Of a DNA stretch of 64,000 nucleotides, positions 44,261 through 52,046 are shown in pieces. Origin of the DNA: Streptomyces sp. AM 4-1-1 (GTDB lineage: Bacteria > Actinomycetota > Actinomycetes > Streptomycetales > Streptomycetaceae); NCBI RefSeq assembly GCF_029167625.1, contig NZ_CP119145.1:2232001-2296000 (forward strand), given 5' to 3'. The position numbers and the translations under genes were made by a program. The notes below the pieces were generated by a model. It did not search any database, was not told the DNA's origin, and worked only from the letters and a program-made list of their open reading frames with translations. Position 1 is the stretch's first letter; every line of letters begins with the position of its first letter.

Positions 44261-44929
44261 TCATCCGGTTTCGATCAACTCCGCCTCGAAGTGCGTCTGC
44301 GCACGATCCAGCGCCTCGTCCGGGTCGAAGCCGTGCGCGCGGAGCCAGTGAAGGAGGTCGGCGATCAGGTCGATCGCCGCCTCCTCCTGATGCGCGACAT
44401 GGGTTCGTCCGGGAGCGACGCCGTCTCCTCGTGCCACACCACCCGCGTACAGCGTCAGACAGGCGTCGCTCTTGGTGACTCGCGGGTCGGTGACATGGCC
44501 ACCGGGTGTGGAGAGTTGCGTGGGCAGGTCGCACCAGACGAGCTTGGAATCCGTGCCGAGAATGACGCCCCACCGGTCGGCCATGCCATCGATCAAGGTC
44601 AAGCCGCGCCCCGCCTCGTCGTCCGATCCGGCGGTGACCATCGTCGGCAGCGCACGGGTGTCGGGGTCACGAAGTCCGATCCGGACGTGCGTGCCGTTCA
44701 TTTCGGCTCGGAGCACGCTCGGCGTACCCGCGCCGACGTGCCGGATGACGTTCGTGACCAGTTCGCTCACGCAGAGTTCGGCGGCGTCGGCCACGTCCGG
44801 CAGCCCCCAACGCTTCAGGTGCTGCCGCACGATGCGTCTCAGCGCCGCGACCTCCTCAGCCTTCGCCGGAAAGGGCAGTTCCCAAGCCTTCCGCGTCATG
44901 CAGCCGTCGGTTCCGTTCACCACGAGCAC
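44261..44929 (-). CDS. HATPase_c (anti-sigma/serine kinase-like) regulatory protein with C-terminal extension
   Basis: 222 residues. Residues ~15-140 are an RsbW/SpoIIAB-like GHKL domain: N-box ELCVSELVTNVIRHVG, G1 DDEAGRGLTLIDGMADRWGV. The C-terminal module (about 185-222, DLIADLLHWLRAHGFDPDEALDRAQTHFEAELIE) also occurs as an isolated remnant near 46.3 kb. Divergent from an XRE/DUF5753 regulator and DUF397 gene: a WhiJ-type three-gene signalling cassette typical of Streptomyces development control. Start could be GTG 44929 (used) or ATG 44899. Confidence 0.85.
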   Translation of the reverse strand: MLVVNGTDGCMTRKAWELPFPAKAEEVAALRRIVRQHLKRWGLPDVADAAELCVSELVTNVIRHVGAGTPSVLRAEMNGTHVRIGLRDPDTRALPTMVTAGSDDEAGRGLTLIDGMADRWGVILGTDSKLVWCDLPTQLSTPGGHVTDPRVTKSDACLTLYAGGVARGDGVAPGRTHVAHQEEAAIDLIADLLHWLRAHGFDPDEALDRAQTHFEAELIETG

Positions 44930-45124
44930 ACGCCTTTCACCGCATCGGAGCCCCGCCGCTCACCAGGAGTGGGACGGCGGTGACTCTCGGTCTTCGTGAG
45001 TGACACAATGCCAACATCCGATCCCTTCGTGCAATATGCACGGCGAGATTCGCTCCTTGGAGTGATTGGCCGCGCGCCGCCACTTCCGATGGGATGGGAT
45101 CTCCGTTACGTAGAAGGAGTTGAT

Positions 45125-45973
45125 ATGGCAGGTTCACCGACCGCGCGCCGCCGACGACTGGCGATCGAACTCAAGAAGCTCCGCGACGAAGCCGGCCTCA
45201 CCTGCAACCAGGTAGGGCAGGAGCTGGACTGGAGCGGTTCCAAGGTCAACCGGTTGGAGACCGGCCAGGGGCGCGTGCAGCCCTCGGACGTGGATGCGCT
45301 CTGCCGCTTCTACCGCACGTCCGACGAGCTACGGGACCTGCTGAGATCACTCGCCAAGGACTCGAAGACCAAAGGGTGGTGGCACGCCCACGGAGATGCC
45401 GTCCCCTCATGGTTCTCGGTCTACGTGGGCCTGGAGCAAGCAGCCACCGACCTCCGGACGTATCAAGGGGAGTTCGTACCCGGGCTACTTCAGACGCCCT
45501 CGTACGCAGCTGAGTTGAGTCGCGTCTCCGCCGACCAGCCGCCGGAGGAGATCCAACGGTTGGTGGACGTCCGGATGCGCAGGCAGGAACTGCTCACCGC
45601 CGACACTCCGCCCGATCTCTGGGCGGTCGTCCACGAGAGTGCCCTCCGCCATGTCGTCGGTGACCGCTCTGTCATGTGCGACCAGCTCGAACGTATCCTT
45701 CAGATGGCCAAGTCGAGGAATGTGACCGTGCAGGTCCTGCCGTACGACGCCGGGGCGTATCCGGCCACAGGTCCCTTCACCATCCTCGGCTTTCCGGAAC
45801 AGGAAGATCCGGATGTCGTCTATCGAGAGGGGTTGACCGACTCCGTCTATCTGGAGGACGCCGCCGATGTGAGCCTGTACACGAAGGCGTTCGACCACCT
45901 CAGGGCGCTCGCTCTCAGCCCCGCTCGATCGGTCATGATGATCCGAGACACCATGGAGGAACACTCTCGATGA
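45125..45973 (+). CDS. XRE-family regulator with DUF5753 domain (WhiJ-like)
   Basis: 282 residues: N-terminal HTH (LKKLRDEAGLTCNQVGQELDWSGSKVNRLETGQGRVQPSDVDALCRFY) and a DUF5753 effector domain (WFSVYVGLEQAATDLRTYQGEFVPGLLQTPSYAAELSR...VMCDQLERILQMAKSRNVTVQVLPYDAG...VYREGLTDSVYLED). ATG 45125 has GAAGGAG just upstream; the longer ORF start has none. Stop overlaps the DUF397 start (ATGA), the standard WhiJ/DUF397 pair in which the small protein counteracts the DNA-binding partner. Confidence 0.92.
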   Translation: MAGSPTARRRRLAIELKKLRDEAGLTCNQVGQELDWSGSKVNRLETGQGRVQPSDVDALCRFYRTSDELRDLLRSLAKDSKTKGWWHAHGDAVPSWFSVYVGLEQAATDLRTYQGEFVPGLLQTPSYAAELSRVSADQPPEEIQRLVDVRMRRQELLTADTPPDLWAVVHESALRHVVGDRSVMCDQLERILQMAKSRNVTVQVLPYDAGAYPATGPFTILGFPEQEDPDVVYREGLTDSVYLEDAADVSLYTKAFDHLRALALSPARSVMMIRDTMEEHSR

Positions 45974-46173
45974 CCCCGTCCCTCAACGCGCCCCGGTGGC
46001 GAAAGAGCAGCCACAGCAATGGCACCGGCGGCGAATGCGTGGAAGTCGCCGACCTCGACGCCACTGTCGGCATACGTGACTCCAAATGGCCCCAGGGCCC
46101 CCACATCACGGTACGTCCCAGCGCCTGGGCGGGCTTCGTGACCGGCTTGCGGCAGGGCAACCGGTCGTCCTGA
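45970..46173 (+). CDS. DUF397 small regulatory protein
   Basis: 67 residues with all DUF397 features: WRKSSHSNGTGGECVEVADL, VGIRDSKWPQGPHITVRPSAWAGFVTGLRQG. Partner of the upstream DUF5753 regulator, with which it overlaps by 4 bases. Confidence 0.93.
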   Translation: MTPSLNAPRWRKSSHSNGTGGECVEVADLDATVGIRDSKWPQGPHITVRPSAWAGFVTGLRQGNRSS

Positions 46174-46282
46174 ACATCACGGAAGCCCTTCACGACGCCG
46201 GTCGACACGAGGATGTCGCGTTCCTCCTCGCCGCCGTGGTGCCGGACGCCGGTTGACCGCTGCGGCATGGCGTCCCTGAGGG

Positions 46283-46393
46283 TCACGCCATCGCGAAGTG
46301 TGTCTGTGCCTGATCCAACAGGCCGTCCGAATCGCCGCTCCGGGCGGCGATTCGGTGCAGCAGGTCCGCGATACCCGGTCTTTCGCAGACTCG
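46283..46393 (-). pseudogene. C-terminal remnant of a second HATPase-cassette protein
   Basis: Minus-strand frame ending at TGA 46283 encodes GIADLLHRIAARSGDSDGLLDQAQTHFAMA, matching the C-terminal module of the 44261-44929 gene (DLIADLLHWLRAHGFDPDEALDRAQTHFEAEL). The kinase domain upstream is missing and the frame continues into unrelated sequence, so it is a fragment. Confidence 0.7.
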
Positions 46394-46413
46394 GGGCTGC
46401 AACACCGCCGTAG

Positions 46414-46521
46414 GAGGAAGAACTCGGCCGGTACCGGCTTGCGTTCGACTACCTACGCGCACAAGCGTTGGACATGGCCGCTTCCTCGGCCATGATCGAA
46501 CGTGTTCGCGAGGAGATGTGA
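46414..46521 (+). pseudogene. C-terminal remnant of a second XRE/DUF5753 regulator
   Basis: Plus-strand frame EEELGRYRLAFDYLRAQALDMAA... through IERVREEM ends at TGA 46519-46521 and aligns with the C-terminus of the intact DUF5753 protein (YTKAFDHLRALALSPARSVMMIRDTMEEH). An in-frame stop lies directly upstream; HTH and most of DUF5753 are gone. Its stop overlaps the DUF397 start (TGATG), as expected of a once-intact pair. Confidence 0.75.
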
Positions 46522-46736
46522 TGATTCCGGTTGCCGAGTCCGGCCAGGCCCCCATGTGGTTCAAGTCGTCCCACAGCGGCGGCAACACCACCGAGTGCGT
46601 GGAGGTCGCGTACCTTCCGCACCTCGCGGCTGTGCGGGACAGCAAGGACAGTGACGGGCCCAGGCTGGCGTTCGGCCGCTCCGCCTGGGCGCGGTTCGTG
46701 TCGGCGGTCGGGGAAGGCCCGGCGGAGGCCGTCTGA
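46521..46736 (+). CDS. DUF397 small regulatory protein, orphan
   Basis: 71 residues: MWFKSSHSGGNTTECVEVAYLPHLAAVRDSKDSDGPRLAFGRSAWARFVSAV, full DUF397. ATG 46521 has AGGAG at good spacing. Its DUF5753 partner survives only as a fragment, so this copy is an orphan, possibly still able to act on the intact neighbour regulator. Confidence 0.9.
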   Translation: MIPVAESGQAPMWFKSSHSGGNTTECVEVAYLPHLAAVRDSKDSDGPRLAFGRSAWARFVSAVGEGPAEAV

Positions 46737-46756
46737 CGTTCGGAGAGGGGCCGACG

Positions 46757-47353
46757 TCACGTGTCCTGGTCGGCCGCTTCCCGCGCCACGCGTTCCAGGC
46801 GATTCCGGTGGTTCTCCCACCACCCCGCGTCGCCCGGCGGGATGTTGTCGTTGCTCTTGTTCATGCCCACGGCGCCGTCCATGAGTTCCCGGAGGATGTC
46901 GGCGTGCCCGGCGTGCCGCTGTGTGTCGCTGATCACGCGCACGACCGCGTGATGCAGCGTCACCTCGTTTTTCTCGCCCGGCCACCACGGCACTCTGCCG
47001 ACCGTGTCCAGCGGCAGCGCGTCGAGCGTCGCGTCCGCGTGCGCCCATGCCCGGCGGTAGAACTCGACGATCTGCTCCCGCGTTTCGTCGGCGGTGGCCC
47101 ACAAGTCGTCGTTGGGGTCGGCACCTTCTTCGAGCCAGGGCAGGGATTCGCCCGACGGCCGTCCGAAGGTGTCACCGAGGTATCCCACCTCCACGCCGGC
47201 CACGTGCTTCACCAGGCCGAGGAGGTTGGTGCCGGTCGGTGTCAGCGGGCGGCGGACGTCGTACTCCGGGAGTCCTTCGAGTTTCCACAGCAGGGCGTCA
47301 CGAGCGGACTGGAGATAGAAGTGGAGGTCGGCCTTGGGTTCCGTTGCGGTCAT
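46757..47353 (-). CDS. DinB/DUF664 family protein
   Basis: 198 residues, four-helix DinB-like fold with metal-ligand histidines in LLGLVKHVAGVEVGYLGDTF, TLHHAVVRVISDTQRHAGHADILRELMDG. Family members are metal-dependent thiol transferases or of unknown role. ATG 47353 (MTATEPKADLHFYL) is the conserved start; convergent with the DUF397 gene. Confidence 0.9.
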   Translation of the reverse strand: MTATEPKADLHFYLQSARDALLWKLEGLPEYDVRRPLTPTGTNLLGLVKHVAGVEVGYLGDTFGRPSGESLPWLEEGADPNDDLWATADETREQIVEFYRRAWAHADATLDALPLDTVGRVPWWPGEKNEVTLHHAVVRVISDTQRHAGHADILRELMDGAVGMNKSNDNIPPGDAGWWENHRNRLERVAREAADQDT

Positions 47354-47623
47354 GTGGCCAGTCTGCGGCTCACGTGATCTCTGTCCACCGCTTTTGTTCA
47401 CCGCCTTGGCCACAGTGTCGCGTACCGCCGCTCGCGGTGTGCCGGTCCCACTGTCCCAACCACCTGGGTCGGGGCGCCTCTTGCTCCGGCGTGCGCGGTT
47501 TCCTGGTTCCTGGTCGCCCGCCGGACTCGCCGTCGACGGTTGAGCGACACCGCTTCATCGCAGCCTGGTGGTGGGCGAAGATCGCAGAGGACGAAGGGCA
47601 CGGAAGCAACACCAGGGGGATCT

Positions 47624-48172
47624 GTGGGCAATCAGCTATGGGCCTTGGTCGGCGTCACCCTCGGCGCCGTCCTGTCGTACGTGGTGGGAATGCTGAACGA
47701 ACGCACGCGCTGGCGAAGGGAGCAGGGGGCGCGGTGGGACGGGTTGCTCCTTCAGGCGTACGGCGACTACGGCCAGGCCGTCAAGGAGTGCGTCCTTGCG
47801 TACCAACGGCTCGCCGCCCAACGGGGGTTGACCGCCGAGACCATGCCCGCGGAGCCTACGGGCGCACCCCCACCCCCGGAGCGAGCGGCGCTGGCGGAAC
47901 TGCGGCGCGCCGCCACGACCGAACCGCTGCGCCTGCTGGCCGATCCGGCCACCGCCGACGCTGTCCGCGAACTGAACGACGCCGTGTGGCACCTGGAGTG
48001 GCTCGCGCTGGGGCACCTGCCGGGAGACGCGTCCGCCTGGGAACAGGCGTACCGCGCCTACCGAACTGCGCGGCAGACCTTCTACGAGAGGGCCCGGACG
48101 AGTCTGCACGTGCCGGGCGGGGTCATTCCCGAGCGCGCGAGTTGGCCGCCGGACTGGCGAACGGGTGCGTGA
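47624..48172 (+). CDS. Hypothetical protein with one N-terminal membrane helix
   Basis: 182 residues; NQLWALVGVTLGAVLSYVVGML is a membrane segment, followed by a cytosolic helical domain (QGARWDGLLLQAYGDYGQAVKECVLAYQRLAAQRG...). GTG 47624 is preferred because AGGGGGA precedes it; an upstream ATG would add 28 low-complexity residues. Unknown function; similar small membrane/helical proteins are common in Streptomyces. Confidence 0.65.
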   Translation: MGNQLWALVGVTLGAVLSYVVGMLNERTRWRREQGARWDGLLLQAYGDYGQAVKECVLAYQRLAAQRGLTAETMPAEPTGAPPPPERAALAELRRAATTEPLRLLADPATADAVRELNDAVWHLEWLALGHLPGDASAWEQAYRAYRTARQTFYERARTSLHVPGGVIPERASWPPDWRTGA

Positions 48173-48238
48173 GCGTGCGCCGTCCGGACTTGCCGACGCG
48201 CGCCCGTCAAACGTTGAGGGTCGGGCCGCGGAGGGGAA

Positions 48239-48274
48239 GGCCCGTCCGAGGGAGATGCCGAGGTCGGACGGGCC
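48239..48274. terminator. Strong hairpin between convergent genes
   Basis: Perfect 11-bp inverted repeat GGCCCGTCCGA / TCGGACGGGCC with a 14-base loop in the 222-bp convergent gap. Confidence 0.75.
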
Positions 48275-48394
48275 GCCGGGTGGGGCATCGCGACCCCGGC
48301 ATGGCGAGCCCCCGGGCGGGCCTTACCCACGGCGGGCGCGCCTGGGACAGGACCCCGCGTGGGCAAGGCCCCGGGGCGGCGGAGTCAGGCGGAG

Positions 48395-49000
48395 TCAGGA
48401 GAGTTGTTCGTCGTAGTCCGGGAGTTTGAACCCGCGCTCGTAATTCACGTACTCAAGGTCACCCGGGCGGTTTCCGACGTTCGCTATCAGGGTGTAGCCG
48501 CTCGCGACGAATTCCTTGCGGCAGCGGATCTTCACGTCGACCGAGTGGCTTTCGTTCTTCTTCAGGCATATCGCGGTGATCGTCGGGTAGCCGGCCTTCT
48601 TCAGGTCGGACAGCGCACCGGACTTGCCGCTCTCCTTTCGGGCGGTCGCGATCAGCACGGAGACCCCGTTGGCTGCGGCGGCCTTCGCGAATTCCAGAAC
48701 CGGCTTGTTCGGAGCGCCCGGGTGGTACTCCGTCTCCAGCGAGGTGTTGTCGATGTCCAGCACGATGGCGAGCTTCGAACCGCCCTGTTTCACCCGTTGC
48801 GTGAGGTAGGGGACGGATGGGTCCATGACCTTGCGTACGTCGGACTGCCAGGTCTCGTAGCTCGGCAGCGAGGCGGCCGCCGCGCTGGGGGCGGCGGTCG
48901 CCGTCGGGGCGGGGGCGGCGATTGCCGTCGGGGCGGTCGCGATGCCCAGTGCGAGCAGGCCCGCCGCCACCGTGGTGAGCTTGTGCGTCCTGGAATTCAT
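48395..49000 (-). CDS. Secreted HAD-family acid phosphatase (class B-like)
   Basis: 201 residues with a signal peptide (1-~28, Ala-rich) and the DDDD HAD acid phosphatase core: VLDIDNTSLETEYH (DxDxT), VLIATARKESGKSG, LIANVGNRPGDLEY (acidic metal motif). Likely an exported phosphomonoesterase. Start ATG 49000 (MNSRTHKL) begins the signal peptide. Gene is moderately AT-richer in the middle than its neighbours. Confidence 0.87.
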   Translation of the reverse strand: MNSRTHKLTTVAAGLLALGIATAPTAIAAPAPTATAAPSAAAASLPSYETWQSDVRKVMDPSVPYLTQRVKQGGSKLAIVLDIDNTSLETEYHPGAPNKPVLEFAKAAAANGVSVLIATARKESGKSGALSDLKKAGYPTITAICLKKNESHSVDVKIRCRKEFVASGYTLIANVGNRPGDLEYVNYERGFKLPDYDEQLS

Positions 49001-49212
49001 TCCGTTCACTCTCCGTTCTCGTGCACGCAAAGAAAACGACGGATGGAACAACGTGTCGCGCCGAAAGGTTCCTCGACTTTCGCGCACGACGTTAGCAGTC
49101 CATTCCGGTGAGAGGACCATGTCTTTCGAGGACGGCTCATTCGCATCTTTGACATGCGTCGACGCCGGTGAACGCGAAGTGACCCCAGTGCATATACGAG
49201 GAAATGCCGAAC

Positions 49213-49818
49213 TCACCGGAGCCCAGGTTCAGGAGCGTCGCGGGAGCAGGGGCGGGGCGTGAACATGACGTCCGACGCGTGGGCGACGATCTCGGCCTCG
49301 CTGCCCAGGGACCATTCCGCGACCCGCGAAGCCATCGCGGCCGGGACGGCGTCGCTGATTCCCTCGGCCGCCGGGATGTCGTGCGTGGCGTGGGCGTCGT
49401 GCGGCAGGACGACCCGGTAGTCCAGGTCCAGGGCCCGGCGCGCTGTCGCCCGTACACACATCTCCGACATCACTCCGCAGACGGCGACCGCCCGTACGCC
49501 CGCGTCGGTCAGCACGTCCCCCAGCGGAGTCCTCTCGAAGCCGTCGTCCTCGGGCTTGCGGATCACCGTCTCCGACGGGCCGGTCCGGGCGGGGTGGTGG
49601 AGCGCCCAGCCCGGGGTGTGCGGTTCGTCGTCCGCTCCGGCCGGTCCGTCGTTCTGGAGGTGGACGACGAGTGCCCCGGCCGCGCGGGCCCGGTCGATCA
49701 GGTCCGCTGTACGGTCGATGATCCGGGCGGCGTCCGGTACCGCCCTGGCTCCGGAGACGGCGGCCGACTGCACGTCCACCACGATCAGGGCCTCTACGGG
49801 CGACACAGGCTCGCTCAT
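49213..49818 (-). CDS. Isochorismatase-like cysteine hydrolase
   Basis: 201 residues. Catalytic triad of the family: Asp in ALIVVDVQSAAV, Lys in TVIRKPEDDGFERTPL, Cys in AVCGVMSEMCVRATARRALDLDYRVVLPHDAHATHD. Hydrolyses amides or vinyl ethers; substrate unknown (nicotinamidase-like and pyrazinamidase-like members share these motifs). ATG 49818 chosen at the conserved first strand. Confidence 0.9.
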   Translation of the reverse strand: MSEPVSPVEALIVVDVQSAAVSGARAVPDAARIIDRTADLIDRARAAGALVVHLQNDGPAGADDEPHTPGWALHHPARTGPSETVIRKPEDDGFERTPLGDVLTDAGVRAVAVCGVMSEMCVRATARRALDLDYRVVLPHDAHATHDIPAAEGISDAVPAAMASRVAEWSLGSEAEIVAHASDVMFTPRPCSRDAPEPGLR

Positions 49819-50238
49819 ATGGTCATCCTGCCTGCGGCCGTACTCCCCGCGCACTCCGTTAACCAGGTGATGGATGGCAGCGGACGGGCCATAAGGACCG
49901 GGAGGAGCGGAAGGAGCGCGAGAGGTGGGAGAGGCGGCTGAGCACGGTCATCGACTTCGGCGGTACGGAGAGTACGAGAGGCTTCCGCCGAAGCTCGTAG
50001 AATCGCGGTGTGGCATTCATGAGTACCCCGCACTGCTGCTTCCTGTGATCGGAAGGCATTGAGGGCGTTGCCGGACGGCATCGCCCTCCTCGGTGTGCCT
50101 GCCGCGTGAACCACGTCCTCGGCGCTACCCGTACCCAGCCCAGGTGGCCGGACGCCGGGCCCGCTCCCTCCTGGGGCGGCGACTGCCGAACGCGCGTGCA
50201 GGCACGGTCCTTTCCTTCACCGTTGCCAGGAGTGCCTT
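49819..50238. other. Divergent spacer, no gene recognised
   Basis: About 0.42 kb between the isochorismatase-like and RlmA-like genes. Frames here lack homology and codon bias. AGGAG 13 bases before GTG 50239 is the RlmA ribosome site. A short leader ORF could exist, as in some antibiotic-resistance methylase genes, but I cannot support one. Confidence 0.45.
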
Positions 50239-51099
50239 GTGCCTGTGTCGCCTCTCCCCGCCCTCGAACCGTTCCTCGACCTGTTGCGCTGCCCGCCGTG
50301 CCGCGCCCGCCTCCACCCCGACGGCGGCACGCTGCGCTGCCCCTCGGGTCACACCTTCGACATCGCCCGTCACGGGTACGTCAGTCTCTTGACGGGCAGC
50401 CGCGCCACCAGCGGCGACGACGCGGCCATGGCCCGCGCCCGCGATCGGTTCCTGTCCACCGGCAGGTACGGGCCCGTCCGACAGGCAGTGGCCCGCCTGG
50501 CCGCCGGCGCCGCGTCCGAGCGGGGGCGGCAGCGGGGCACGGTCGTCGACGTCGGGTGCGGTACGGGCTACTACTTGGCCGGGGTACTCGACCGACTGCC
50601 CGCCGCCCGTGGTCTGGGGCTGGACACCTCGGTACGCGCGCTGCGCTCGGCAGCCCGAGCGCATGCGCGAGCCGCTGCGGCGACCTGGGACGTCTTCCGT
50701 CCCTTCCCGCTGGCCGACGGGGTGGCCGATGTCGTGCTGGACGTGTTCGCTCCGCGCAACCCGTCAGAGTTCCACCGAGTGCTGCGCCCGACCGGCCGGC
50801 TGGTCGTCGTACGTCCTACCGGGCGGCACCTGGACGAGCTGCGCGGCCGGGTGCCCGCAATGGTCACGATCGACCCGTTCAAGGAAGAGCGTCTGCACCA
50901 GGCGCTGGACCCCTGCTTCGTGGCCGCCGCCACCGAGCAGGTCGAGTACGTCACGTCCCTGACCGGACCCGAGGCACTTGACCTGGTGGGGATGACGCCG
51001 AGCGCGCGCCACGCGAACCGCGCAGACCTGGAGGATGCCTGCCTCCTGCCCGATCGGGTCACTGTCTCCGTGCTGGCCACCGCCTACCGGCCCCGGTGA
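50239..51099 (+). CDS. RlmA/TlrB-family 23S rRNA (guanine-N1) methyltransferase
   Basis: 286 residues: N-terminal zinc finger LRCPPCRARLHPDGGTLRCPSGHTFD (Cys18, Cys21, Cys34, His38) then a Rossmann methylase with VVDVGCGTGYYLAG (SAM motif I), LADGVADVVLDVFAPRN (motif IV) and VLRPTGRLVVVRP. This layout is that of RlmA(I) (G745) and RlmA(II)/TlrB (G748), the latter giving tylosin/mycinamicin resistance in producers. Sequence alone does not tell which guanine is modified. GTG start with AGGAG upstream. Confidence 0.88.
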   Translation: MPVSPLPALEPFLDLLRCPPCRARLHPDGGTLRCPSGHTFDIARHGYVSLLTGSRATSGDDAAMARARDRFLSTGRYGPVRQAVARLAAGAASERGRQRGTVVDVGCGTGYYLAGVLDRLPAARGLGLDTSVRALRSAARAHARAAAATWDVFRPFPLADGVADVVLDVFAPRNPSEFHRVLRPTGRLVVVRPTGRHLDELRGRVPAMVTIDPFKEERLHQALDPCFVAAATEQVEYVTSLTGPEALDLVGMTPSARHANRADLEDACLLPDRVTVSVLATAYRPR

Positions 51100-51123
51100 C
51101 CGGTGCCGTGCTCGCGGCGGTGA

Positions 51124-51885
51124 TCACCTGGTCACGGAGTTGAGAGAATCGGCCTCGGCCGACGGGGCGGGCGGGGCGACCAGGGTGTCGGACTGGTCCG
51201 CACGGCGAAGGGAATCGGCGACGAACCCGTCCGCCTTCAACTCCTCGACCAGGTCCCGGAGGAACCGTACGGTCTCCGGCCGCCGGGTCGTGGTCGTCCC
51301 CAGCGCCTGTTGGATCTGCATGAACCGGCCCTCGATCAGGCGTACTTCGTGGTGCGCGACGACGTACTCGGCCAGCGGCTGCCTGATCCCGGCCGCGACC
51401 TCCAGGCCCTGGGCGCGGAACTCGTCGACCCCCTCGTCCCCGCGCACGACGCTCGCGTGCAGCAAGGTGCGGGTGAGGTAGAGGTCGTACGCGGAACCGC
51501 GCTTCACTCCGATGCGTACGCCTGCGCTGTCGACATCGGCGACCGTGGTGAGCGCCGAGTCCCGGGGCACGGCGAACACGCCCTCGATCACGACGTACGG
51601 CGCGGTGAAGGCGACCTCCGCCTCGCGCGCGGGCTCGACGGCCAGGAAGCAGATGTCGGCCCGCCCGGTCGTCATCGCCTCGAACGACTTCCGCGCCGCG
51701 TCGAAGCACAGGAACTCCACGGGCACGTCCAGCCGCGCACCGATCTCCCGGGCGATGTCGACCGTGATGCCGGTGGGGGCCGCCGGAGTCCCCTGGGCCA
51801 GCACCGGATTGCCCAGGTTGATCGAGGCCCGCAGAGTGCCGTTCGGCGCCAGGTCCTTGGTGATGTCGGCAGTCACATTCGCCAT
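51124..51885 (-). CDS. Family-3 solute-binding domain protein without signal peptide
   Basis: 253 residues. SBP_bac_3 fold (amino-acid-binding type): LRASINLGNPVL, GITVDIAREIGARLDVPVEFLCFDAARKSFEAMTTGRADICFLAVEPAREAEVAFTAPYVVIEGVFAVP, VRIGVKRGSAYDLYLTRTL. The start ATG 51885 leads straight into the domain with no signal or lipobox, and no permease or ATPase is near. So it is probably cytosolic: a sensor, an enzyme-like relative (cyclohexadienyl dehydratase group) or an orphan. An upstream frame extension is repetitive and unlikely coding. Confidence 0.85.
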   Translation of the reverse strand: MANVTADITKDLAPNGTLRASINLGNPVLAQGTPAAPTGITVDIAREIGARLDVPVEFLCFDAARKSFEAMTTGRADICFLAVEPAREAEVAFTAPYVVIEGVFAVPRDSALTTVADVDSAGVRIGVKRGSAYDLYLTRTLLHASVVRGDEGVDEFRAQGLEVAAGIRQPLAEYVVAHHEVRLIEGRFMQIQQALGTTTTRRPETVRFLRDLVEELKADGFVADSLRRADQSDTLVAPPAPSAEADSLNSVTR

Positions 51886-51916
51886 GGATCGGACTATAGG
51901 ACACGGCCTGCCAAGG

Positions 51917-52030
51917 CCCTTGGCGGTTGGCGGTGGGCGGTTGGCCTTGGGGCTGTTGGCGATTGGCCTTGGGCCGTTGGCTGTTGGCTTTGGGCGGTGG
52001 CGGTGAGCCTTGGAGTGCCGGTCCTTGGCG
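51917..52030. repeat. Low-complexity TTGGC/GGTTGG repeat tract
   Basis: About 110 bases in which TTGGCGGTTGG, GTTGGC and CCTTGG variants recur irregularly, strongly G/T biased on the plus strand, directly upstream of the solute-binding protein start. Confidence 0.6.
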
Positions 52031-52046
52031 GTCGAGGGGCCACGGG

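Noticed and set aside
44253..44929. drmC (PLD nuclease) at the end of the drm operon
   Set aside because: The next gene is convergent and encodes an RsbW-like HATPase; no HKD motif in any frame.
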